Assembly (NCBI GenBank): GCA_014905825.1
Contig: JACGCN010000143.1
Span: 1-17,221, forward strand
Reading direction: 5' to 3'
DNA: 17,221 nucleotides
DNA from: Lyophyllum atratum
Lineage: Eukaryota; Basidiomycota; Agaricomycetes; Agaricales; Lyophyllaceae
A program made the position numbers and the translations under genes. This document shows, piece by piece, positions 10,246-17,221 of the stretch; within the stretch, counting starts at the first letter, position 1, and the number at the start of each line of letters is the position of its first letter. The notes beneath the pieces are model-generated. The model had not been told where the DNA came from. It was given only the letters and a program-made list of their open reading frames with translations, and ran no database searches.

Positions 10246-10684
10246 ATGAAGTGCACTTACTATTCGCCCAAGCCACGCCTCGCAGATCGCCAAGGCCTGC
10301 CGCTTCTCGAAGTCCCTATCGCTGACCGCCTGACTGTGAGTTTCCTTTTCGTCCTCCCTTTTTCCTCTCCACCTAGGTTATAGGCCGGAACGCCGGTGCG
10401 CATTAGAGTCGGCTCGCGAGTTCGGTACGGGGTTTTTATCCGTTATGAGTGGAGGAAGGCGTCCGCGGTGGGCGAGTATCGGAGACGTTTGCAGGCGAAG
10501 GGGTTCACGAAGATGCCCAAGGTGAGTCTACTCTAACTGACTTCTCTGAGCGACCGTTTTGATACGCTTCGAGGGGGTCTGGATCGCGGACGGGGTGCTC
10601 GTCTCATACAACAGACGTTGGCACCCGAGGGCTGGGTACTACAGGGGCGACCGCATCAGCTTGGCCTTAAGAAGTTGCAGCAGG
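10246..10684 (+). CDS. Small basic protein of unknown function, copy 1
   Basis: I do not recognise the family. Exons are 10246-10335, 10384-10521 and 10574-10684, all joined in phase 0 across introns of 48 and 52 nt. The product starts MKCTYYSPKPRLADRQG and includes RYGVFIRYEWRKASAVGEYR and GVWIADGVLVSYNRRWHP. It is rich in Arg and Tyr, with no signal peptide or membrane segment, and may be a small beta-rich domain. Against copy 2 (12390-12819) I count 18 synonymous and 10 replacement codons plus one in-frame 9-nt indel, which is strong evidence of coding. The end is unresolved: a further intron starts at 10685. Its acceptor at 10733 gives a stop one codon later (114 aa); the acceptor at 10739 would extend the frame to 11006 here but only briefly in copy 2. 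Confidence 0.6.
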
Positions 10685-10739
10685 GTAAGTAATTAATTCT
10701 CTTCGACGATTCTAAGCTGACGACCTCTCTTAGGTATAG

Positions 10740-10990
10740 GGCGACGAGCAGTCTACAAATGTATATATTGTGACTCTTACGATAAACGGAACGCGTTCTA
10801 CGGGGACTTGTGAGTCGGTCTCGAAGAGAAAAATCTACATTGTAATGACTAAAGACTACACAGGACGTACAAGAGCCGGTCAAACGCGTTTGTATGACGC
10901 GCACACGCCTGCCGCCAGCGTTATCCTTCCTTACTCTTTGACGATCGTTTCTGACTCTATTCTATTTGCAGCTGCACGGGGAATTCTGAG
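10740..10990 (+). other. Downstream exon-like region of small gene copy 1
   Basis: One reading continues the frame of the preceding exons; another reads VYKCIYCDSYDKRNAFYGDL with a CxxC pair, then a donor GTGAGT at about 10811 and an acceptor CACAG near 10862, and stops shortly after. In the CxxC frame the two copies differ by three synonymous and three replacement codons, but its phase does not follow from the upstream exon. Which frame is used is not settled. Confidence 0.3.
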
Positions 10991-11007
10991 GCGATGTGCC
11001 GTCTGAC

Positions 11008-11397
11008 GGGGATCGTGGAACCCCACTGTGGAGAGCCATTCATGATCTTGTAAGTTCGCCGTTCTCACCGCTCTTCGCGCTCTCAGGCCTGTATGATCAG
11101 ACGCAGGTATATCTGGGGATCCACGAACCCCTTCTCTTCGCTCTTGATGATGAGGTCGAAGACAAAGAAGCGGAGTGCATATGTATCGTCTGACGGGGAT
11201 CGTGGAACCCCACTGTGGAGAGCCGTTCATGATCTTGTAAGTTCGTCGTTCTCACCGCTCTTCGCGCTCTCAGCCCTGTACGATCAGACGCAGGTATATC
11301 TGGGGATCCACGATCCCCTTCTCTTGCTCTTGATGATGAGGTCGAAGACAAACGAGCAGAGTGCGTATGTATCGTCCGACGGGGATCGTGGATCCCC
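11008..11397. repeat. 186-187 bp tandem repeat with two oppositely oriented palindromes per unit
   Basis: Palindromes with centre CGTGG sit at 11008, 11195 and 11381, and those with centre CCACG at 11115 and 11302, giving a 186-187 bp period. Each unit also has a donor-like TTGTAAGTTCG and an acceptor-like CGCTCTCAG. The equivalent place in the second locus copy (13173-13380) has only one unit. Confidence 0.85.
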
Positions 11398-11469
11398 ATG
11401 ATGACGGCCGTTTGAACGCCTCTGAACTGGTAAGTCGGTGTCCTTACCTCTACCCCAGAACGTATATGT

Positions 11470-11483
11470 GGGGATCCACGATT
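11470..11483. other. Duplication junction inside a truncated palindrome
   Basis: GGGGATCCACG ends at 11480 and the duplicated sequence (copy of 9536 onward) takes over within the next three bases. The missing right arm would have been ATCCCC. The source sequence upstream of 9536 also contains ACGAT, so a few bases of microhomology exist at the join. Confidence 0.8.
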
Positions 11484-12133
11484 ATACTACACACGCCGTA
11501 CGTTTTGTATTCAGAGGCATAGTATACATGGGGATCTTCGATCCCCGTCTCTGAGATGCTTGAGTGAAACCAAACACGTTATGAGAACCGGCTTTGGAGG
11601 CCATGTGCTGTCAGACGGGGATCGTCGATCCCCACTAACGAGAGCTGTCTCCCCCTTGTGTGTTAAGACTTACGTACATGTGGGGATCCACGAACCCCTG
11701 TGTTCACTCTCAGCGGTGAGCTTGAACACAAACGAACGGATGGGCTATGTGTCGTCAGACGGGGATCGTCGATCCCCTTGATGGCAGCCGTGTTGGAATT
11801 CTGAGCGGTATGTATCTATCAAACGCTTCACCGGGATGTACATTTTCTGACCCCTTCACCGGTATCTCTATGCAGGGAGCGGACGACGCCCTTATACGAG
11901 GTTCCTCGAACTTAGTGTTAACCAAAAGCAACTTCACCCAAGGTAAGTCTAGTCGTTCCTAAGCACCCTACATAACTTGACCATCGACGCTAGAACGAAG
12001 CTTCCATCTTCTCAACGCCAACCACCAAGTCGACCGAAAGGTAAGTCTAGCTATGCCTAAGTACCCTACATAAGTTGACTATCGAGACTAGATCCATACC
12101 TCGACCTCTTGACTAATTACCAAGTCGACGCCT
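11483..12133. repeat. 651-bp recent duplication, copy 2
   Basis: A near-identical copy of 9536-10186. Palindromes lie at 11530, 11617, 11682 and 11761. At its right end (12133) it joins an older, diverged copy of the same region, so that leader exon three is fused to the tail of leader exon one (CAACTTCACGCAAG then GTAAGT). Confidence 0.92.
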
Positions 12134-12387
12134 CAACTTCACGCAAGGTAAGTTTAATCGTTCCTAAGTACCCTACATAACTTGACCATTGAGACTAGAA
12201 CGCAGCTTCCATCTTCTCAACGCCAACCACCAAGTCGACCGAAAGGTAAGTCTAGCTATGCCTAAGTAGCCTACATAGGTTGACTATCGAGACTAGATCA
12301 TACCTCCACCTCTACACTGACTACCAAGTCAACGTCTTAAAGTAAGTTTATATCCTGTTGTCCGCGTTCTTTTAACCTCCTCCATAG
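11808..12387 (+). other. Leader of small gene copy 2, with extra duplicated introns
   Basis: Has the same leader introns as copy 1. After the hybrid exon at about 12092-12150, a second set of leader exon/introns follows (introns starting near 12151 and 12246, then GTAAGT near 12342 and an acceptor CATAG at 12387). These older copies have diverged more than the recent block. Confidence 0.45.
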
Positions 12388-12389
12388 TC

Positions 12390-12819
12390 ATGTACTATTC
12401 GCGCAAGCCACGCCTCGCAGATCGCCAAGGCCTGCCGCTTCTTGAAGTTCCTATTGCTGAGCGCCTCACTGTAAGTTTCCTATTCGTCCTCCCTTTTTCC
12501 TCTCCACCTGGGTTATAGGCCGGAACGCCCGTACGCATCAGGGTCAACTCGCAAGTTCGATACGGCGTCTTTATCCGTTACGAGTGGAGGAAGGCGTCCG
12601 CGGTGGGCGAGTATCGGAGACGTCTGCAGGCGAAGGGGTTCAAGAAGATGCCGAAGGTGAGTGTACTCTAACTGACTTCTCTGAGCGACCGTTTTGATAC
12701 CCTTCGAGGGGGTTTGGGTTGCGGACGGGGTGCTCGTCTCCTACAACAGACGTTGGCACCCGGGGGCTAAGTACTGGAGGGGCGACCGCATCAGCCTGGC
12801 GTTAAGAAGTTGCAGAAGG
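12390..12819 (+). CDS. Small basic protein of unknown function, copy 2
   Basis: Paralogue of the copy at 10246. Exons are 12390-12470, 12519-12656 and 12709-12819, joined in phase 0 across introns of 48 and 52 nt, as in copy 1. The product starts MYYSRKPRLADRQG, three residues shorter at the N-terminus through an in-frame 9-nt deletion; later parts include RYGVFIRYEWRK and GVWVADGVLVSYNRRWHP. The middle exon is best conserved (10 synonymous, 3 replacement codons), the last exon least. The next intron starts at 12820 with alternative acceptors at 12868 (stop after one codon) and 12874. Both copies keep every splice site and all three frames, so both may be expressed. The function is not recognised. 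Confidence 0.58.
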
Positions 12820-12869
12820 GTAAGTCATGGATTCTCTTCGCCGATTCTAAGCTGACGACTGCTCTTAGG

Positions 12870-13470
12870 TATAGGGCGACGGCCAGTCTACAAATGTATA
12901 TATTGCGACTCTTACGATATACGGAAGGCGTTCTATGGGGACTTGTGAGTGATCGTTGAGAGAAACATCTACATTGTAATAACCTAAGTAACCCAGGACC
13001 TACAAGACCTGGTCAAACGTGTTTGTATAACGCGCAAGGCGCACACGCCTACCGCCAGCGTAATCCTTCCTTACTCTGTGACGATTGTTTCTAACTCTAT
13101 TTGATTTGCAGAAGACAGCCTGGCCTGCTGTTGCGACTGCACGGGGAATTATCATGCGATGTGCCGTCCGACGGGGATCGTGGATTCCCAGTGTGGAGAG
13201 CCATTCATGATCTTGTAAGTCCGTAGTTCTCACCGTTCTTCGCGCTCTCAGCCCTGTATGGTAAGATGCAGGTATATCTGGGGATCCACGAACCCCTTCT
13301 CCTCACCCTCATGTGATGATGAGGTCCAAGACAAACAAGCGGAGTGCGTATGTATCGTCCGACGGGGATCGTGGATCCCCATGATGACGGCCGTTTGAAC
13401 TCCTCTGAACTGGTAAGTCGGTGCCCTTACCCCTACCCCAGAACGTATATGTGGGGATCGTGGATCCCCG
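12870..13470 (+). other. Degenerate downstream part of locus copy 2
   Basis: Homologous to 10735-11480 at clearly lower identity than the recent block. It contains palindromes at 13173-13189, 13280-13296, 13364-13380 and 13453-13469 and short intron-like segments such as GTAAGTCGGTG..CCCCAG before 13442. No gene beyond the small protein is supported. Confidence 0.5.
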
Positions 13471-13674
13471 TCCGACAGCATAACTCTTCATCCATATGTA
13501 TGTGTTAACTTTACTCGCATGTACATATTCTAACCCTCTTCGCCAGTAGGTATATGTGGTCCCGTCTCGTCACCGTAGCGAGATTTCTGAGACCCTCCGT
13601 CGTGGAATATGCGTCTGTTCCCCCGTAGCTTTTTCTGACTTACGTTCTCATTTTTAACACGTAGTATGCAGTGA
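13471..13674. other. Spacer, nothing recognised
   Basis: AT-richer spacer between the second small-gene locus and the 86-bp repeats. I see no exon, palindrome or repeat of note. Confidence 0.5.
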
Positions 13675-14430
13675 TGTAGTTAAGTACTCAATAAAAAAGG
13701 TTTTGTGTCGTTCATTCTGGTGAACGTTTGAGCAGAGTGATTCCCATAGTGTGGTAATGGGGTTCTACGATCCCCACGTACGGCTGTCCTCACTCAACTT
13801 TCATGCAAGTGAACTCACCACAGCAGTGCTTCTGGGTCGTACGTGGGGTTCTACGATCCCCACGTACGGCTGTCCTCACTCAACTTTCATGCAAGTGAAC
13901 TCACCACAGCAGTGCTTCTGGGTCGTACGTGGGGTTCTACGATCCCCACGTACGGCTGTCCTCACTCAACTTTCATGCAAGTGAACTCACCACAGCAGTG
14001 CTTCTGGGTCGTACGTGGGGATCTACGATCCCCACTACTGTAGTTAAGTACTCAATAAAAAAGGTTTTGTGTCGTTCATTCTGGTGAACGTTTGAGCAGA
14101 GTGATTCCCATAGTGTGGTAATGGGGTTCTACGATCCCCACGTACGGCTGTCCTCACTCAACGTTCATGCAAGTGAACTCACCACAGCAGTGCTTCTGGG
14201 TCGTACGTGGGGATCTACGATCCCCACTACGATCCCCACTACTGTAGTTAAGTACTCAATGAAAAAGTTGTTGTGTTGTTCATTCTGGTGAACGTTTGAG
14301 CAGAGTGATTCCCATAGTGTGGTAATGGGGTTCTACGATCCCCACGTACGGCTGTCCTCACTCAACGTTCATGCAAGTGAACTCACCACAGCAGTGCTTC
14401 TGGGTCGTACGTGGGGATCGTAGATCCCCA
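13675..14430. repeat. 86-bp tandem repeats nested in a higher-order repeat
   Basis: Palindromes GGGGTTCTACGATCCCC or GGGGATCTACGATCCCC start at 13759, 13845, 13931 and 14017 (86 bp apart), then at 14123 and 14209, and 14327 and 14413 (again 86 bp apart). A longer unit starting TGTAGTTAAGTACTCAAT begins at 13675, 14039 and 14243. In the array the palindrome is extended by CGTACGT on both sides, giving a near-perfect 31-bp dyad (for example 13838-13868). Near 14226 half a palindrome (TACGATCCCCAC) is duplicated. Confidence 0.93.
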
Positions 14431-14460
14431 CTACACATCTCTACGCTATCCTACGCTACT

Positions 14461-14710
14461 GTGCGCTCCCCTACCTACCCTGCCCTACCCTTCCCTGCCT
14501 TCCCTGCCTTCCCTACCCTCCCTACCCTCCCTACCCTCTACCCTCCCTACCCTCCCTACCCTCTACCCTCCCTGCCCTCCCTACCCTCCCTACCCTCCCT
14601 ACCCTCCCTACCCTCTACCCTCCCTACCCTCCCTACCCTCTACCCTCCCTGCCCTCCCTACCTACCCTACCTACCCTCCCTCCCTACCCTCCCCTACCCT
14701 CCCTACCCTA
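14461..14710. repeat. C-rich CCCTACC/CCCTCC low-complexity tract, telomere-like
   Basis: About 250 bp is built almost only of C, T and A in runs such as CCCTACCCTCCCTACCC. It reads like degenerate telomeric C-strand repeat (CCCTAA with A to C changes). Pro/Tyr-rich open frames here come from the repeat and are not genes. Confidence 0.8.
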
Positions 14711-14857
14711 CATGATTCTAGGTTTAAATCCCTACCTTTCAAAAAAAGTCCCCATAACCCCTAACCCAATAGCCTGTTGTCCTGTACGCAGCCCTCTTCA
14801 TCAGAGAACCCCCACAACGACTTTCCAAGGTTGTTGTTCATCCCACCCTAACCCTAA
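14711..14857. other. Spacer ending in interstitial telomeric repeats
   Basis: Contains CCCCTAACCC near 14757 and ends with CCCTAACCCTAACCC (14846-14860), directly joined to a fragment of the RdRP relic. No gene. Confidence 0.7.
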
Positions 14858-14860
14858 CCC
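14846..14860. repeat. Interstitial telomeric repeat, two and a half CCCTAA units
   Basis: The sequence is CCCTAACCCTAACCC, the C-strand of the TTAGGG telomere repeat used by many fungi. Its last CCC is shared with the homologous sequence at 16328-16330, so the junction lies at 14857/14858. Confidence 0.85.
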
Positions 14861-15064
14861 GGCTGGCCCCTCACAATGGATCTTATAAGGTCCATCTTGA
14901 CCCGGTCGAGAAACGACGCTCCTACCGACTCGCCCGGTTCTTAGGGTCACGTAGGGTACTGCAGCTCCGCATTCCGGACGACATGGCGAAACAGGAGAGC
15001 CCGGCCATCAAAGAGTTCCTGCTACAGAAATTCATCCTCCCAATACATACACACATCCATACCA
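14858..15064 (+). pseudogene. Truncated RdRP fragment abutting telomeric repeats
   Basis: Encodes the same text as the relic at 16328 onward (HLDPVEKRRSYRLARFLGSR, then VLQLRIPDD) but lacks everything before it, because telomere-like DNA replaces the upstream part. It is a fragment only and no product is expected. Confidence 0.75.
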
Positions 15065-15075
15065 TACTAACAAGC

Positions 15076-15321
15076 ATATCTCAGCACAAATGCTAACACC
15101 GAGACAGCCGAGACAATCAACGTACCTGGACGAGACACCGAGAACCGAACCCTAACCCGAACCTCTAACCGTCGTACGCAGCGCAATGCTTCATCACAAT
15201 ATCTCAGCACAAACTCTAACACCGAGACAGCCGAGACAATCAACGTACCTGGACGAGACACCGAGAACCGAACCCTAACCCGAACCTCTAACCGTCGTAC
15301 GCAGCGCAATGCTTCATCAGA
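15076..15321. repeat. 123-bp tandem duplication inside the unit
   Basis: ATATCTCAGCACAAA recurs 123 bp apart (15076 and 15199), followed by near-identical text including CGAACCCTAACCCGAACC, a small telomere-like motif. The same pair is found at 16546-16792. Confidence 0.85.
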
Positions 15322-15366
15322 CCAATTCCTCTTTTCATTTAACAACAACTGGCCTTCCCGTCCTTC

Positions 15367-15749
15367 ACGTAGCCATGCAGACAGATCATTCGGAGCAGTA
15401 AAAAATTGCAGCGACACTTGAGAACCTTGCGATGAGTCTGACATGTCCCTGATACGTTTCAGTTCAGTCGATGGGTTATTCGCATCCACTGCCGTCCATG
15501 ATAGCTCTGATAACCCTGAGAGAGACTACGTACCCAAGCCGACACACGAAGAATCCCCTAAATCAGCTCACCTGCAATCGCCAGCACTATGCTTCATCCG
15601 ACTTGCTTCCGTGCTCGCATTGCGTGTTCCAACACCTACATACGCAGACTCGAAACCAATTTCCAAATGGCATAAATCAAATCTAACGTAGCCATGCAGA
15701 CAGATCATTCGGAGCCGCAGAAAATTCCAGCAGTATGATAACCGCCACA
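15367..15749. repeat. Diverged direct repeat and non-coding remainder of the unit
   Basis: TAGCCATGCAGACAGATCAT starts near 15369 and again near 15689, with related flanks ending in AAAATTnCAGCA. An open frame at 15443-15691 has no recognisable content and is disrupted by an indel in the second unit. Confidence 0.55.
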
Positions 15750-15790
15750 AAACATTGATTCATCCTATGCTTCCTCGTCTTATTTACCAA

Positions 15791-15902
15791 GCACTCCTGG
15801 CCAAGTGGTCTGGCCGAAGTTGCCACCCACATATATGACTGTCAGTGCTCCGGTTCGACTCCTTCCACTGGCAATGACCATTTCACACATTGGGTTTTTT
15901 TT
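15791..15902 (+). other. tRNA-like Pol III unit (SINE or decayed tRNA)
   Basis: The A-box TGGCCAAGTGG (15798-15808) and the B-box GGTTCGACTCC (15852-15862) match the internal promoter consensus of tRNA genes. GGCC/GGCC around AAGTGGTCT can form a D arm. Their spacing suits a tRNA with a long variable arm (Leu/Ser type) or an intron. An 8-T run at 15895-15902 could end transcription. The acceptor, anticodon and T stems do not pair well, so I favour a tRNA-derived SINE or a tRNA pseudogene over a working tRNA. Confidence 0.5.
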
Positions 15903-15957
15903 GGAGACGGTCAAACCCTCAGTAAATCGCTTAACTGGCGCAGCACTTCACCAATGA

Positions 15958-16530
15958 TCACATGCCGGACGTCATCTCCTTGACACGGCGGATATCGCTT
16001 GGGGCGTCCAGTACAAAATCACGCGAAGTATTTCCCGCAAATACTGGACTTGGGCCGACGTCAAGTCCAAAGTCGAGAAAACTTCGGGGTTTGAACCAAA
16101 ATGTGGCCTACAAGGTGTTCAGTATCATGCTTGATCAACCCCAGAAGCTACTCGACCTGGCCATCTGGTATGACCTTGTCTTTGGGTGATTATGTTCTAC
16201 TTCCGATCTAGAAAGGAGCTTGACCGCGAACAGGCGGCGATCATCGAGAACGAAGGCCGTGGATTAGGTCTTATGGGTACCTGGTATGAAGAGCCTGATT
16301 GGTATGGAGGGCAGATCCAGCAGCTTGCCCGGCTGGCCCCTCACAATGGATCTTATAAGGTCCATCTTGACCCGGTCGAGAAACGACGCTCCTACCGACT
16401 CGCCCGGTTCTTAGGGTCACGTAGGGTACTGCAGCTCCGCATTCCGGACGACATGGCGAAACAGGAGAGCCCGGCCATCAAAGAGTTCCTGCTACAGAAA
16501 TTCATCCTCCCAATACATACACACATCCAT
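15958..16530 (+). pseudogene. Relic of a fungal RNA-dependent RNA polymerase gene
   Basis: Three frames together read like the region N-terminal to the catalytic core of QDE-1/Rdp1-type RdRPs, which make double-stranded RNA in fungal RNA silencing (family recalled, not searched). First: HLLDTADIAWGVQYKITRS and YWTWADVKSKVEK (to about 16088). Then, after a one-base shift: LNQNVAYKVFSIMLDQPQK and LAIWYDLVFG (to a TGA at 16187). Then, after another shift: SRKELDREQAAIIENEGRG, WYGGQIQQLARL, SYRLARFLGSRRVLQLRIPD and EFLLQKFIL. A stop codon sits just upstream (15955). After FIL an intron-like stretch with CTAAC and CTCAG lacks a GT donor. The catalytic aspartate motif is absent. The gene is dead. 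Confidence 0.72.
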
Positions 16531-17221
16531 ACCATACTAACAAGCATATCTCAGCACAAATGCTAACACCGAGACAGCCGAGACAATCAACGTACCTGGA
16601 CGAGACACCGAGAACCGAACCCTAACCCGAACCTCTAACCGTCGTACGCAGCGCAATGCTTCATCACAATATCTCAGCACAAAACTCTAACACCGAGACA
16701 GCCGAGACAATCAACGTACCTGGACGAGACACCGAGAACCGAACCCTAACCCGAACCTCTAACCGTCGTACGCAGCGCAATGCTTCATCAGACCAATTCC
16801 TCTTTTCATTTAACAACAACTGGCCTTCCCGTCCTTCACGTAGCCATGCAGACAGATCATTCGGAGCAGTAAAAAATTGCAGCGACACTTGAGAACCTTG
16901 CGATGAGTCTGACATGTCCCTGATACGTTTCAGTTCAGTCGATGGGTTATTCGCATCCACTGCCGTCCAATGATAGCTCTGATAACCCTGAGAGAGACTA
17001 CGTACCCAAGCCGACACACGAAGAATCCCCTAAATCAGCTCACCTGCAATCGCCAGCACTATGCTTCATCCGACTTGCTTCCGTGCTCGCATTGCGTGTT
17101 CCAACACCTACATACGCAGACTCGAAACCAATTTCCAAATGGCATAAATCAAATCTAACGTAGCCATGCAGACAGATCATTCGGAGCCGCAGAAAATTCC
17201 AGCAGTATGATAACCGCCACA
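16328..17221. repeat. 1.47-kb tandem unit, second copy, runs off the right edge
   Basis: Copy of 14858-15749. Here it is continuous with the upstream RdRP relic, so this arrangement is the older one and the copy at 14858 is the truncated one. More units may follow outside the window. Confidence 0.92.

Larger units (their letters stand above)
1510..14429. repeat. Dispersed family of 17-18 bp palindromes (about 39 copies)
   Basis: The consensus is GGGGATC-N3-GATCCCC, with centres such as GTC, GTG, CAC, TAC and TTC. Copies start at 1510, 2103, 2238, 2365, 2489 (truncated), 2524, 2648, 2733, 2857, 2942, 3066, 3151, 3275, 9583, 9670, 9735, 9814, 11008, 11115, 11195, 11302, 11381, 11470 (truncated), 11530, 11617, 11682, 11761, 13173, 13280, 13364, 13453, 13759, 13845, 13931, 14017, 14123, 14209, 14327 and 14413. 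None lies between 3293 and 9582, which includes the whole SNF2 gene, nor in the coding exons of the small genes. Some variants change both arms together (GGGAATC..GATTCCC). Confidence 0.9.
14858..15749. repeat. 1.47-kb tandem unit, first copy (5' truncated relic end)
   Basis: Matches 16328-17221 with only two single-base indels seen (near 15211 and 15498). Because the match restarts 1470 bp later and runs to the window edge, 14858-16327 is one full unit of a tandem repeat. Confidence 0.93.

Noticed and set aside
2238..14430. Regularly spaced palindromes as a CRISPR array
   Set aside because: Spacers are repeated rather than unique, the spacing is 86-209 bp, and the genome is fungal.
14371..14764. 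Pro/Tyr/Leu-rich open frames in the C-rich tract
   Set aside because: They are produced by the low-complexity CCCTACC sequence.
14461..14860. Head-to-head telomere fusion
   Set aside because: Both the C-rich tract and the CCCTAA units are in the same orientation, so two ends facing each other are not seen.
15067..17017. Minus-strand open frames of 117-140 codons in the 1.47-kb unit
   Set aside because: They run through the 123-bp tandem duplication, and a one-base indel disrupts the frame between copies; no family is recognisable.

Overview
The window looks like a subtelomeric stretch of a basidiomycete (Agaricomycetes, possibly Polyporales) chromosome. The grounds are genes split by many 48-61 nt GT-AG introns with CTAAC/CTGAC-like branch sites, two protein types I recognise from mushroom-forming fungi, a relic of a fungal RNA-silencing polymerase, and TTAGGG-type telomere repeats (read here as CCCTAA). 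Family calls are from memory of motifs; no database search was run.

Layout. Positions 1-1295 (minus strand) hold the 5' part of an uncharacterised agaricomycete gene, with one clean intron and an apparent frameshift near 224-230. Positions 1350-4340 are non-coding accessory DNA: a possible 360-bp inverted-repeat element (1674-2033), a 209-bp composite minisatellite (2238-3292) and diverged leader-like exon/intron repeats (3459-4149). Positions 4342-9523 (plus) hold the main gene, which I resolved into 17 exons whose phases all agree. It encodes a 1443-residue SNF2-family helicase-like ATPase with a long disordered tail. Positions 9536-13470 hold two tandem copies of a locus for a small basic protein of unknown function. 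Its three coding exons differ mostly at synonymous sites, so it has been under protein-level selection. Positions 13675-14430 are 86-bp tandem repeats nested in a higher-order repeat. Positions 14460-14860 are C-rich, telomere-like DNA ending in CCCTAACCCTAACCC. From 14858 to the end runs a 1.47-kb tandem unit containing pieces of a broken RNA-dependent RNA polymerase gene and a tRNA-like Pol III unit.

The most distinctive signal is a 17-18 bp dyad-symmetric element, roughly GGGGATC-N3-GATCCCC. About 39 copies lie in the repeats and around the small genes, but none in the exons or introns of the SNF2 gene. Both arms often vary together, and at least three rearrangement junctions lie inside it. 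The elements, the repeat arrays seeded with them and the interstitial telomere junction suggest an end region rearranged repeatedly through these palindromes. A link between the SNF2 ATPase, the RdRP relic and silencing of this repeat-rich DNA is attractive but is inference only.
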